DNA of 64,000 bases from Mesodorylaimus sp. YZB2_4 (GCA_030248295.1 JASANH010000554.1:310001-374000), one strand, 5' to 3'. Positions 42,821 to 56,074 are shown, counted from the stretch's first letter. The notes: generated by a model from the letters alone, not told the origin. Numbers and translations are program-made.

Positions 42821-43704
42821 ACCTCAGACCATGACATTAATTGGGGCGGGAAAGACACGTGTTCTTAAGGATGCCAGCAAAATAAAGTGGTCGTGATGGG
42901 TCGTGTTAGTCATGGGTTTTGAATCGTCACTTGCAGCCACGGGTAACCGCGTCCTTTTTTGAAAGCAAGCAGGCAGCGCTATGCTGACCGTAAATGGGCC
43001 GTACCTAGTCCCTCTATTAGAAACGGCTGGGCCAAATGGCTAAAGGGCCTATTTAGAATTTAAACCTTGATCTCGAAAATCCAGAGACAAATACATTCGG
43101 CCCTAGACTCTCATAGGAATGCAATACAGGGATCAGATCTACCGACCATCCAATCTCATCCAACTCGATCAAAAATTCAAACAAGTTTCCGATTTTGCCT
43201 GTACAGTAACTGATGAGCTCTCAACGCCAGCGCACGTGTCAATTGTTTATCCTGCTGATGTATCCATGCTCCTGTGCGGGAAAATCTGAAGGGGCCCTAT
43301 TTTATCTGCGTTTGAAAATCACAATACGCGCACACCGCCTTTTGTGCAGCTTCCGATAGTGGTCAGGTGTTAGACCGTTTAGCGTGTCGCTGTATGTAGT
43401 GCTATAGCGGTCCGACAGCAATGATAGAAGGACGAAGCAGTTGGTGTTTGAATCAGGGCGCCATTGCTCCAAGACCCCATCCCGAAGCGACAGCGCTGGT
43501 CAACAAAGTTTATTCGAAATCGGGAAAGTAAAAGGCTAAGACTCAAGCCAGTCAATGGAATTCACACACCCAAAGCTGAATCGGAGCATCTAGCCTTCCT
43601 CTCCGATCACCATGAAATGGCGAACCCGGAATCTTCCACATGAGTACTCCTATAAGGCAAGCGTAGAACTACAACCGTGATCACTTGGTTGGGGATAAAC
43701 CCGC
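42821..43704. other. Gene-free stretch
   Basis: The 3' flank of orphan copy 2. No coding frame or named repeat seen. Confidence 0.35.
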
Positions 43705-43868
43705 CGGGCCCATCGGCTTGGTGGGTTAGACGTCTGCCTCTTGGCAGGTGCGGAGTAGCGAGTGCTAGTGGCGAGTGTTCGACTCGCGATCTGGTACATC
43801 CTTTCGCCCCTTCACCCTGAATTACGCATACGTGCGTTTTGTGATGTGGTAAAACATGAACATGGTGA
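43705..43868 (+). repeat. SINE family B, uninterrupted copy
   Basis: It has a tRNA-like head (CTTGGTGGGTTAGACGTCTG), the B box GTTCGACTCG near 43787 and the body CCCCTTCACCCTGAATTACG, ending in ACATGAACATGG. It shows the empty site (GGGTTAGACGTC) for the transposon that split the copy at 37525-38604. Confidence 0.75.
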
Positions 43869-44413
43869 ACTGCTGCTTAGGCCACATCAGTCGATAGAGC
43901 GTTAAAACCTGCATCGATTGGTGTGTGTATGTTGTCTCACATCAGACAAATCACTGCATTTTGCGACGGGTTTGAAAATGTGCGGATTATTGCTCATCAA
44001 CCATTTTTATTTTCTTCCTTTCCCACCTTCGCCGTGCGCTCTATTTTTCAGACTAAAAGCAAAAAACCACACGTACGTACGTAACGTTAGGCTGTTGCAT
44101 CCAGGCACTCTTCCAGGCAGTCAGGCGAGTTAGCTCCAGTCAGGTAGAAGCTAGCTAAAAAGCAGTTGTCAGTACTAAAACCTAGCATCTTCGCCAGCTT
44201 CTCCCCGAGTCTTGTCGACACGACGAAGCGACAATGCAGAGGCGAGCTCTGAGACTTGGCTCTTTTTCCTGTTGACTCGAGCGAGGATTAACTGAGGACG
44301 CTCTTCGTTGCTCTTTATTATTTGATTTTCTTGTATCAAGGTTTTCTTGTATTAGAGTTTTCCAAACATCCTTTGGAATTTTTTCTGTGCGGAAACTGAT
44401 ATAAGATTTCTCA

Positions 44414-47400
44414 ATGGCCAATAATACGATTCTACTGAAATTAATTTTTGTGCTTATTGGTACCGCACTTTCCTCAAACGGATTTGATTGCTTTTATGGG
44501 AAATACTCTCTTAATAAGAGAAAAGTGCATGGCGCTAAATTGACTTCTGTTACACAATCGCTCAATAAAACTTTATGGCACTGGAATTCTGAAAATTTTA
44601 ATTACAGCCATAAGAAAGCTGTTGTCTTGGAGCTAATGGAAGGAGTGAACGATGTAGAGCTGGACAAAATTGGCTGCTTTATGAAGGTAATAGTGCCTAA
44701 TAGGTCATAAAATCTAATTGGTCCTGTTCAGGTTAGATCTTCGCTTTCGATCATGTGAGAGCCGGGCGTAATTAAAAAAATTTCTGTTTTCACTGCTATG
44801 TCAAAGCTGATTGCAATCCGGACCTGATTTGTTATCAATCACCTTGTTCTGTGATAGGAGGGGTCTAACACTGTCAGAGGAGATAAGGACGCGTGACTGC
44901 ATGGCTGCTAGTTTTTTAAGAAAAAAGATTTCTGGTTTGTCCTGGTAAACGAATGTTCAAATCGTTACTAATATCGATTTTAAGTCAACTAAAATTCGCT
45001 CTCGTTGCATGACGAAAATTTTAGCTGTTTATCATGCTGGACAAGCTTTTGAGTACAAATTTGCGACATGTCTTCACCGCGTGCTGCACACGTTGAAACA
45101 CAGGTTTTCAGCTTATGCTTTTGTGGACTTTTGTTTGCTGTCGTCATTTTTAGAACCGTCTGACATCAGATAATTTTTTATACTAGCGCATACAAGACAT
45201 GCAAAAGCAAGCAATGAAAAGGTTTTTGTACAGGTTGTATGCCTAGCCAAATTGGCCCGGCAGTTTAGTAGAAGTATGTATTTTATTGAGCCCAACAATA
45301 TTTATTCAGTTTGCCTCGAATATTTCCCCCTCAGGAGCCGCTCAGTTTTATAACTTCCCCAGGTTTACGGATAGATCAAGCAGTGCCCCTACCGAGCCGT
45401 TTTGTATAATACAACCACCGTAGAGAAATTAAAGGGGAGCGAGTCAGACTGCAGCCTTCACCATGCTAACTAGTAGGTCAACCAGTAATCAGGAATCTAC
45501 CATCTCGTCTATAGTCTGGGAAATTTTGATTTTTCAGATTACTGCTGATTTACTGACCTTGAGAGGCTATCAACTGTCGATAATCAACGCAACGAGTCGA
45601 TTTTTTCCAAAAATGAATCGTGGGGCTGCAGCTGATTCGAACACGCTCAAGGTCGGCTATTCAATACATGTGTATAATTGCGGATATCGAATCAAGTATT
45701 TGGGACTATTGGATCCAGATACATTCTTAAAATGGATTCACCAGGTAAGATATCCTAGAGTAAGCATCAAGATTCGAAACCTTGATCCTTCCTTTTTTGG
45801 GCCTCATTTGCTTGTATCTAGTAAGATTCAATTTTTTAAAAGTGATGACTGCATAGAGCGTTATCTAAAGCTGATTTACGCCACAAATAAACAAGCTTTT
45901 CTGTATCTTCTCAGTTACCAAATCGTCCTGTGCGAATGATCAATTCGAAGTTTCAAGCGAAAAAACTTTTGCAGTCGGATATATCAAGGACTACAATTAT
46001 TGGTTATTTTAAGCCTGACAGCCGAAGTAAGCGCCTTTATCTTGAATAGTATCTTCTTCCGTTTCTGAGAAAGCTACCAAGGGGCCATCCACAAAGGTCG
46101 ACCGCACAAAATCTCGATTTTTTGACCCCCTCCCTCCACTTGACCGCATGCTGACCACTTCTCGCGAGCCCCCTCAAAAATGATCGACCACTCCAGCACT
46201 CCCCTTTTCCAAATGCAGTTTTGTGAAATGTTGCATCTTATGCTTTCTTGAGCTCTACAAGGTGCCCTCTCCTTCAAAGAAAAATCTTTTTTTGATTCAT
46301 GGACCTGATTTTTATTATGCACTTTCCCCACAACTTTTCCCTAAATTTTTCTTAAAAAATTTTGGGTTTGGCCGCGCCGGCCGAATTCTCCACGGAACTT
46401 CCAATCCGTTTTGCCTATTACTGTAGCTGGCCAGTAGTCATGATAAGCGAGGCTGACGATGAGAGGTGACCAGCTCTCACGGCAGGCTCCATATGTGTGT
46501 GTGTGTGTCTTCCATCACCACCGGAACCACTGGGAGCACCACCACACGAGGGCATCCTACAGTAAGTGAGAAGGGGCCGCTACCCCTCCCCTCCCCCGAC
46601 CGCAATCACTTTTTTAGTGCCCCCCCCCCCCCCCCGGCTGCTTCTCTATGGATGGCCTCAGGCTGATTTTTGATCCATTTGTCACCTAATCAGTGCATAT
46701 CACTCGATTATGTGCAATAAGTCTGGGTTGATATGAGACAAGTCTGGGTTGATATGAGACAAGTCTGGGTTGATATGAGACAAGTCTGGGTTGATATGAG
46801 ACAAGTCTGGGTTGATATGAGACAAGTCTGGGTTGATATGAGACAAGTCTGGGTTGATATGAGACAAGTCTGGGTTGATATGAGACAAGTCTGGGTTGAT
46901 ATGAGACAAGTCTGGGTTGATATGAGACAAGTCTGGGTTGATATGAGACAAGTCTGGGTTGATATGAGACAAGTCTGGGTTGATATGAGACAAGTCTGGG
47001 TTGATATGAGACAAGTCTGGGTTGATATGAGACAAGTCTGGGTTGATATGAGACAAGTCTGGGTTGATATGAGACAAGTCTGGGTTGATATGAGACAAGT
47101 CTGGGTTGATATGAGACAAGTCTGGGTTGATATGAGACAAGTCTGGGTTGATATGAGACAAGTCTGGGTTGATATGAGAACAAGTCTGGGTTGATATGAG
47201 ACAAGTCTGGGTTGATATGAGACAAGTCTGGGTTGATATGAGACAAGTCTGGGTTGATATGAGACAAGTCTGGGTTGATATGAGACAAGTCTGGGTTGAT
47301 ATGAGACAAGTCTGGGTTGATATGAGACATCACAGAGATCACGCACTGTCACGACCACTCACAATGATAAGGTATTGAATGCTTGCTGATAAGATGACGA

Positions 47401-49676
47401 TCATTTGACAGCCCATCTGCCATACCTGCTGATTAGATCTCTTAAATGTCTGATATGAACAGGTCAATCACTTCTTCTGATGTATCTAACCAGGATGCAT
47501 TCGGGCATCGTGATGGATTTAGTACTTTTTGTTGCGGTAGATATGCTACTCGCGATTATTTCTGAAAGTTTGTGCAATATCTTATTCGTTATGGCAGAAT
47601 TCTGCATTTTCGAGAAAACATCTTTTTTTTTAGATCTGAGGCGATATCAGCAACTTGCGAGCGGTCTGATTAACGAAGAAATACAGTTTTATGCGGTCAC
47701 ATGCACCCAGGTACAGTAGTCTCGTTGTAACCTTCAAGCTTGACTTGCGCGAGCAAGCAACACTAATTTGGATATTAGATTCCTCTTGGCATGCGAAAAT
47801 CATAAAAACATTTCAGAACAAAGAGAAACATTTATAAAATTTGTAAAAGTATTTCTTTTTTTTTAGTACGCATTACATCTTGGTCTGCTTTCTGAAAATG
47901 CCATTTATGTATTTCGACCATCTGAAAATTTTTTTGCCATAGAAACTGAACAGGTGAGAGAAATTAATGCATCTTCCAAGAAAATGTAAAGCGTAACTGA
48001 ATTGCCTTTGCAGAATTTTAATATCACAAATATTTATCATCAGCTAACAATTCAAGGCACGCCGATTTTGCAAAAACTCACCAAAAATAATTTTCTTAAA
48101 CTTCTGGTAAGGCACCCAGCCCAGAGACCAAAGTCTCAGCAGAATTTTTTCTTTCTAGATTAATCGAAATTTACAAAAATACAAATCGATCCTCGCATTT
48201 TTTGATGGAGGAAATCCCGCTGGGGATGCTTTTTTCAAATTGTTACAAAAATGGGTTCGCTTAAATGGGGCCCGATATATTGGTAAAGTGCACATATGGA
48301 TGATCGATTGGAAGCGATTTCCAATAATCGATTGGGAAACATACTTGGGTGCGAATACAACAATTGATAAAAATGGAAATACGGCGATTGGATTGATGGA
48401 TGTGAGTATTGCAGCTCGGCATAAAATTTTGCGGCTTGTGTACGTTGGTACGCGAGCAAGTAGAGCAGGTGCTGTTTCTCGAAAAAGGGACGGGACTCCT
48501 CACTTATTGCACTTCCCCTGAAATCCCACACCTTGGGGGTAGCAGGCATAGATGTATCCATGGACTGCCTAACAATGTGGCAGTGAGGAACGTACACTAA
48601 ATATTTCCACTTTTATTCAGGAAAATCTCATAAAATTAGACATGAGTTACCTCGATTTCGGGTCACTGATACACGACTCCAAAAATTTGGCTCATATTAC
48701 CAATCTATTCGACCTGATCATCAAAAGTACCCACTCATTTTCGACAACCAACTTCTTAGTCAACCTAAATGAAAGCAATGAAACCAGTGGTCAACATTTA
48801 TTTCAATTCGATAAAAATTTTGCACCCAAGAAAACTAAGAAAATTAAATTTAAAAATCGATCAAATCGATCAAAACCATCCTCACGATCTGATCATTCAT
48901 CAGATCATGATCGAATAGAATCGTATCACGGTCACAATGATAGACCATATTGGGAATATTGTGAATATGAGATTGAAAGATTGAATAATCGGGTACACAT
49001 ATTGGAAGAACGGGTATTATTTTTGGAGGACATTATGGAACATTTGGGCAGGGAGCCATCATCAAGAGGCACTGATAGTGAGAACAATGCGGCACGACGG
49101 GTAAAGAAAATGCCAAAAAGTCAACTTTTGTCAAAAAGAACAACAAAACTAAGCGGCTTTTGGAAACATCGATCAACTGATAAAATTAATAAACACTCGA
49201 GCGCGCGAAATTTTAGTCGATCGATTGATCAAACCAACCAGCAAGCAAGGAATAAAAAACAAAATCAAACTGGGGCTCAAATAAATAGCCAATCAGTTGG
49301 GCGACCTGATCAGAGATCACCAAACCCAGTTGATCACATCGATAATCAAAGCGCTTCAAAATTTACACAAGCTGAAGATATTGACACACTACTGCCCCGA
49401 TCGAGCAGAATAGGCCGACGTGGGAATTACAAGAGGGCTCCTCGTCGCTGTTCCAGGAGGAATCTTAAAAATTGTAACTCAATCGAGTACCACACGGCTG
49501 TCAATCCGATCGCCATGTACTTCGTGTGTGCCTTTTTGATCAGTATGCTTCGAGCCATGCGCATTACAGTCTCTTTCTATATTTGCCCTGTGATCGATGA
49601 TTGGCGTGATTTATTGAAACGACATTTGCCTCGCAGAGTGCAGCGATTCCTGGCAAAGTATAATGTCCGATTTTAA
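44414..49676 (+). CDS. Calsequestrin-like ER/SR protein with a basic, non-acidic C-terminal tail, 8 exons
   Basis: Exons: 44414-44686, 45538-45744, 45915-46026, 47634-47710, 47867-47953, 48014-48106, 48159-48401, 48621-49676. Introns are GT-AG, phases fit, and the product is 715 residues. A signal peptide (about 1-20) is followed by three divergent thioredoxin-fold modules. Alignment to calsequestrin by eye: YLGLLDPDTFLKWIHQLPNR to the YDGEFSADTIVEFLLD..EDP region; TTIIGYFKPDS to KLIGYFKS.DS; SILAFFDGGNPAGDAF with VHIWMIDWKRFPII to HIVAFAEE.DPDG.EF with IIWIDPDDFPLL. Calsequestrin is the main Ca2+ buffer of muscle SR. Here its acidic tail is replaced by residues 365-715: a Lys/Arg/Ser stretch (434-455), a coiled coil (about 477-508) and a hydrophobic segment (about 662-680). 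It lacks any CXXC. High-capacity Ca2+ binding is therefore unlikely. The homology call is mine, without a search. Confidence 0.72.
46365..46560 (-). repeat. SINE family A fragment inside an intron of the calsequestrin-like gene
   Basis: It contains the tail-side blocks GGCCGCGCCGGCCGAATTCTC, GAGAGGTGACCAGCTCTCAC and GGGAGCACCACCACACGAGG. The head half is missing. C-rich GACCGCA repeats flank it (46090-46180 and 46570-46640), ending in a poly-C run at 46620-46635. Confidence 0.65.
46719..47328. repeat. 21-bp minisatellite, 29 copies, within an intron
   Basis: The unit is AAGTCTGGGTTGATATGAGA plus C, repeated 29 times with essentially no divergence. One extra A, near 47180 in copy 22, breaks the register. 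Since 21 is divisible by three and the unit has no stop in several frames, long false frames appear on both strands (up to 218 residues). It lies in intron 46027-47633 of the calsequestrin-like gene. It is not a CRISPR array: there are no spacers. Confidence 0.95.
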
Positions 49677-52600
49677 ACTTCGTGGTTGAATTTAAAATGT
49701 TTGAAAGTAATATTTCGCATTTTTAAAGAAAATCCCAAGTTTTAGTGTTACTCAGTCTTCAGGTACTTCGTAAAATCCAGTATTTCTCAAACTGTACAGT
49801 ACGTAATATGCGCTCAAAGAAAGCTTGACAACATGGCTATGATGGAGCACATTCACAGTAGAAGCTAGTCTACGGAAGTAAACCAAGCTGTCATGGTACA
49901 CACGCTTAAATGTTCGATGTGAAGCAGCAGCTTGACAAGTTGAAATAAAAATTTCCTCTGGGCGCTGTTTCAGACTCGCGTGGTCAGATTCGTGCGGTGG
50001 TCAGTTGAGGATGAGGTTAACAGCGCAACAGCACTGTTCGAAGCGACAAAACGATGAGGTGGATGCTGATCAGCGGTTTATTAATGTGTATGTAAAATCT
50101 AAAGTTTTTGCGAGTAAAACCAATGCGAAATGTACCTGCTTCTAAGCGCGTACTGTACGTAGGACTTTCATGACTCCATGTGGCCGCCCAGGAAAGCCTG
50201 AATGCGTATGTTAATTTATCTAAGATGCTGCCTTCATAAGAATATCACAAAATGAGTACAGTAGCTACATCATTCTAAACTGTTGGGAATACAAAAATGG
50301 CCGATCCAATCGTGTGGTGCCCACACACTACGTAGTGCCAGCGTCAGATGTTTTTGTGAATTTTTGTCTATAACTTGGTATTTTACAAAGCACCCTTAAC
50401 CCCCACCCCCACCCCCCCCCCTGCTATCTCGCGTGCCTTTCGCTTATGTCTCAGATTGGAAGGCATACTTCTTGAGTGCATCTCGACCCTTTGAATTGTC
50501 TAGTGAGACGTAGGCTTACTACTGAAAGCGGACAGGACACTCAGCCTGGCATACCTAGTGGTATGGACAGGCAGTCGTACTGTACATGATAGCACTCAGT
50601 TTATGCGTGGTGTATCGCCTCCATTTATTGAGCAACAAATCAGTCGCCTGAGAAACAACTGTGCTCCGGGTGACGATGGTCAAACTGTTTCGATTCTAAA
50701 GAAAATCGCTATTTCGGATTTGAAGATTCTTAAAGCATTTGTTGTTTTCCTTGACATCTTAGACTTTTTTCTTCCATCTCGTATTTGTGTCTGCCCCAGT
50801 TAGTGCGCTTCGGTCGCTTTGGGTCATAGTGGAACATGAACATGTATCATGATGTGCATATTGGTAGGTAGCGATGAAGCATTCAGTACCTTTCTCCGTG
50901 CAGTGCCTTTGGAGAGTCCACTGGGTTACTGGGGGGGGGGGGGGGCAGCAAGGAAAGCAACTGACTGATTGCGAAAAGTGCTTCTCATTCTGCAACCCAG
51001 CAGTAATCAGCTCCGCTTGCATCCGCCAATTGCATGTTTCACATGGTTTACAGTATTATTTCGTCCCATAACATACAGTACAGTAATTCCTTTTCCAACA
51101 CTGTGTCAAAAAACGGGTTTACGCGACCTTTCCTGATTTCAAATCATCTCGGTACCTGGCACTCGCGTGTTGCATTTTTATTTTGTAACATCTGGCCATT
51201 TTACACCAGCGTCACCCATTTTAGTCATCTTGTCGTTGGCAATAGTTTGTCTACCTATTTGACAAAAAAATACCTACTATGTAGGACGAGAGGCAAGGTT
51301 GCTTGACGACGCGTCGCCATATGACCGCACGATAGACGGGCTGTCGAGACGTCGAGACACTGAGTATAGGGTCTGCCTACAAATAATAATGGCCACAGTC
51401 GGCGATCGACCTTTTTATAGGTTCACAGACGTGACGACAGCGTGAGAAGTTTGAGCATTTTTTTTAATAGGTTTTTACGTGCGCGCTAAAGCTAATTGTG
51501 ATTTGTGGACGTAATTGAAAGACCAGCAAATACTGCAAGGTTTGACTTTGTGTCTTTCATCGTGACTGTTTTCGCCAGCTCACAAAAATGTGCTGGTTAT
51601 TCGCGGATAAAAGATTTCGTGGAATACTTTTCTGAGATTTTTACTCCTCTATCAGATCACAAAATTTGGTAGCTATACGAACCTGTGCCCAATCCTTTAG
51701 GAAGGCGAGACCACCCGTTTCTACCTTCTTTCGCATGGTTACACTTACCCAGATAGTGTCAGATTTCAGATTTTCGGATCCCTTCCTATCAAAAGCCTCG
51801 AAAATTTTTTAAATTTTGAGCTTGGTTTTAGCCCCGTGGCTGAAATGTGCCGTCATTTTTTATCGTTTCCTGAAAATGATTGTCTGAATATTCAAACACT
51901 CCCGCCTAATTTCATTCACCCTATCGCTTTCCCTCTTTCCCGCCTTCGCTCATTCAGTCTGTCGGCTAGCTTTCACTTGAGCAGACAGACAAGACGCTAA
52001 CTCGTAAATTACACGACCAGGCCTCCCTACAATGCCAGACGCTTTGAAAATTCGATGACATTTTTTAAAAGCAAAGAACACAGGCAGACTGGCGATGTCC
52101 CTCTCTGACTGGCTCGCACGCGTCTGGTTTGGCCAGACGGAGCGAACTGTTCTGTCGGCGCTCAGCTGCTCCTCGTCGACGCGACGTCAGCATTTTCGAG
52201 CAGACAAGCTTCGTTATTGGCGGGTACAAGCTTAAAACTAGCTGCATGCGCGCAGTTTTGTGACTGACCGTTTTTAAGACCACGCACGTGGTAATTATTT
52301 CGCTTGTTGCAAAGTATTTGTCTTTTGGTTTTTTATTGCGTAATTTTCTTCGGAAAATATGAGGCGGCATGAGTGGAATTAGCCGTATTCATGTACTGTA
52401 CTCAATTCATGCACTGCTTTTGTACCTTTGAGCATCCATTACCATTTCAGCAGCTCAACGTCAACCCGGAAAGTGTCACCTGTTTTTCGATCACCAATCT
52501 ACTGGGCGCATGAGTGTCCAATATTCAAAAAATGCAACAAACAAAGGACAATTTTTACTGTACAGTACTCTTTTTGCGGAAAAATGTTATTATTGCATTA

Positions 52601-54684
52601 AATCCAAATTAAGAATAATTACTTCAACTGTCATTGAAAATTTTTTTAATGATAGTTGCGCTGACAAAATATTTTTCTTCCCCACTCATAGGTTGTCGAA
52701 GTGATTTTTTATTGAAATGATTTTTCATTTCGACATTGTTGGGGAGATTATACGAACGATGCTGGAAAATAAGTGCCAGAATAATTAAGCGACATAAAAA
52801 ACAAGGACATGTGGACGGTGGACACATGGATTTGATGATTGACGCTTTAAATTTATGTTTAATTTTACGACTGTCAGTGAAAATAAAAAATATTGATCTG
52901 AACGGAATTGACAATGGCGCCTGTACATGAGGTCTCGCAAGGAAATTCAAAAACCACGACTGGTCGTCTCGACGTGACCAGCGAGGTGGGTAGGTCAAGT
53001 TTTTCTCAGTCTCGACTTCAGTCTGGGAAAGCAACTGGCGATGAATGAAATTTTTTGTGATTTTCTCGCATGGGATGACATGAAGTCGTGGAAAGACGCT
53101 TCGAAAATGAATGTTTGACAAACCCACCAAGTCACCAGTGATGAAAGACGCGAGACAGCAGCTATCGGCTGGCCATGGTCTCTTACTTTGTTCTAGTAAT
53201 CAAACTAAAATTATTTATCTGCAGCGGGGAAAGGCGCAAATGGCAAAACAGCATTATCAGGTAAAGTATCTATTGATTTTGTAATTTCTGCAAGGTTTGA
53301 CCCTTAAAAAACATGGACGACCAAGCTTCAATTTTGATCCGACCATGAGATCTGAGGACAGGCTCACCGTCACATACTCTGGAAGCAAAGGTTTATGTGG
53401 AAATTCAGGGGCTAAAGCAGGTCAGGCAAAACTAACCCAACTATCTTTATCTTCTGTTTAGCTTTGATAAAGTGCACACGCTTGAATATTCGAACGACCA
53501 TAGCTGATCTTTTTCCGCTTTAATTAGACCACCCTGTTATAATAATTCCAGAAAGAGGAAACAGGCTTTGCACGACTGCCTGATACGAGTGCACCACAGG
53601 GAACTGACCACCTGCAATTCTTTGCGTGACATGGACAGTGGTTATTGGAAGCGGGGCAGGCTGCTGCCCTCCCTATGCAAACATCCCCTCCAAACTATCT
53701 TGGGGCCTTAAAAAAGTTTCAAGAACAAGGATTTTAAAGGATCTCTTTCACGTAATTACGCAAATGACAACTTATCTAGTCAGAGCAATTTTAATAGAAG
53801 CTTTATAGAATTTTGTCAAACTAGCAAGCGGGTTTTTTTAATTTTTAAAGTTTTTGGAGTATTAAGGGTCCCCGCTTTGTTTATAGCAGCTTCATCTGAA
53901 ATCCAGATTCATATGCACTGACCACTGAGTTGTATAAATTAGAAATTTCAGCCTGATATTCTCATCAGAAACAAACCCGTGCCTGGATTACAGTGTAATT
54001 TGAATCACAAACTACGCAATCGCATTCTTGTCTTTTCGAGAGCTATCAGTCGATAATTCCTTGTTCCGTACAGTGCAGTAATATCACTTTTTGTATTTTT
54101 TTTTAAGCTTGAGCTGCGGGAAGAAGTGGAACCAGGCCCGCTTGAATAGCAAGCTAAAATTTTTGTGTCTTGATTTCATCCTGAACTCCAACTGCTTTCC
54201 AATTTTTGCAAAATTTTAGATTGGATTCTGTGCGTTGCAGATGAAGACTATGTTTTATTTCGAGGCTGCTTTTAGGCATGCAAAGTCATAGTTAGAATCC
54301 ATTGAATTCGTGAGTGATAAGAATACTCGTATTTCCAAAATGGCACCAGAGTAGTTTGATGAAAAGTTTTTGCAAGCTGACGTACATAATTCAAACCTCA
54401 ACGTGACTTTATCAGGTGTTTTCTTCTGCGTTGTATACTCGACTGATTCTTGACTTGTCCGCAGTCATAAACTTGGCCATGTGAATAGGAACTCTTGGAT
54501 ATGTGTCATCGAAAAGATCACACTGCTTGGATTTTGAGGTTACAGTAAAAGCATTAAATTTTTCCTTTTTTCCTGCTCGATATTGTGGACAACGAGGCGT
54601 TCACAACTTGTCATTTTCAGGTGATTGATTGAAAGCAGATCATCCAAAATGCAGGAAGACTCCATCATTTTTTATTTTAATTTT
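49677..54684. other. Long gene-poor region
   Basis: No coding exon recognised in 5 kb. Items seen are a C-rich run at 50399-50422, a repeat fragment at 50775-50850 related to 485-540 and ending in an ACATGA-type tail, a poly-G run near 50932-50945, and a stretch rich in CAGAC/GTCTG words at 51955-52230. The frames at 52065-52370 and 52624-53130 (minus) have no motif. Confidence 0.4.
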
Positions 54685-55790
54685 TGTTGGTTAAGCCCTG
54701 TGCCGCCCATTCCCCCACGGGACTTCCGACCCGTTTTTGCCCATAGCCGCCCAGCAGTCTTGATATGATAAGCGGGGCCGTGAGGTGACCAGCTCTCACG
54801 GCAGCGTCCCTCTGTGTGTCTCCACTAGGATCACCTCCACACGAGGGCGTCCTGTGCCAGACCATCATCCCAGGATGATACTGGGCGAGAAGGGAGGGAC
54901 CTTCCCGACTGGTGTTCGGGAACCAGTTTCCTTATTCTCTACTCCTTCGGCGTCCGCCACATGACGGTACCCGATGAGTCGCCCAGAGCCAGGTGGCCCA
55001 CGACGGACTTACTAAACTGCCGTCGAAGATTGGTTCCCACTATGATCCTGAGAACTTGCTTACTAAACTGCCGTCCTCAGCCGGTGTCATGACGTGATGT
55101 GTCCGCCATCGTAATGTGTCCGGGCGGACACATTACGATGTCGAAATGTGTCCGGGAAAACCACCAAAATAGACATGTTTCTCCTCCATGACAACACATT
55201 TGCCTCCAACTATTCTCCTGCCACCACCAACTCCAACCCAAAAAGAAAAAAAAAATAAAAAAAAAAAAAAAAAAAAAACCAAAAAACTCAAGTATCAGTA
55301 CTAGTTCACACTTTGCTGTAGCATATATTGCGCTCTACCACTCTGTACAAAAAAGAAAAACATATTCAAGCGTTCTGGTGTTACAGCATTCTTGTTTTTA
55401 AAATGCCTAGCAAGCCTTTTGAATGAGGAGCTCGTCAAACAGGGCGATTCATCACAGCTTATCAGTACAGATATTCCATTAGTAAATAAAGTCATCAATA
55501 AGTACTCATTCCAGGTTCAGTGCAATTTGGCTATGCCTTTGCTCTTTTATAATTCGACCTTTTCTGTGAGGCTTTTGGCGTGTCCTTTGTTTGATTTCCC
55601 TAACTTAGCAAGCGGACAAATTTCGATGACCCCGGACTTATTACGACAGGGAATGACCCCGTCGTAATGCGTCCGCCGGACACATTACGATCCAGACACT
55701 TTTTCACGCGACACCGGCCTCCCAGTCAGGGTTGCTCCAAGCAATGCGGGACAAACGCCTTAACCAACTGAGCCACCGCGGCTCCAGACT
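54685..55790 (-). repeat. SINE family A, nearly complete, split by a CCGG-flanked transposon
   Basis: 54685-55084 holds the tail and body (GTGAGGTGACCAGCTCTCAC, CTTCCCGACTGGTGTTCGGG, ACTGCCGTCCTCAGCCGG). 55714-55785 holds the tRNA-like head on the minus strand (CCGCGGTGGCTCAGTTGGTT, TTGCTTGGAGCAACCCTGAC). Removing the insert with one CCGG restores a continuous SINE, as at 7760-8120. The body includes a short internal duplication (TACTAAACTGCCGTC at 55009 and 55059). Confidence 0.75.
55081..55717. mobile_element. CCGG-flanked small transposon, copy 2 (629 bp)
   Basis: The body is 55085-55713. Left end TGTCATGACGTGATGTGTCC; reversed right end TGTCGCGTGAAAAAGTGTCT, less well conserved. Both subterminal regions contain inverted CGTAATGTGTCCG/CGGACACATTACG pairs. 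CCGG flanks both sides (55081-55084 and 55714-55717). The layout equals copy 1 at 2263-2941 (GCGTC/GTGTC spaced words, palindrome near the ends), but the interior is different and AT-rich, with an A-run at 55245-55280. There is no integrase fragment and no gene. Confidence 0.65.
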
Positions 55791-56074
55791 TGAGCTTTTG
55801 CTCATGCACCTAGAACTGCATTTCCAACTCTTTTTCGTGCACCATATTTACAGTTTAGCAAAACCCTAAGTAACAGTTTAAAATGTCCTTCCCCGCATTA
55901 GTGAGTCTTCTCAATCAGTGTTTCTTTTGCTATACTTTTTTGATAAGTGTTAAAGACCACAATACATAGAACTTCCGCAATGACGCAATCGATCCCACGC
56001 GTCTCGAGATCCACGAATTCCTGCCACTTAGATGGCATAATTTCGGTTTTATGCCAGCTTACAACACGTGACTC

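Noticed and set aside
46719-47328. CRISPR-like regular repeats
   Set aside because: The units are contiguous with no unique spacers, and the genome is eukaryotic.
46686-47358. Repetitive proteins of up to 218 residues (SYQPRLV, HINPDLS, MRQVWVD repeats)
   Set aside because: Artefacts of the 21-bp repeat, whose length is divisible by three. The array is intronic, and all frames across it are equally open.
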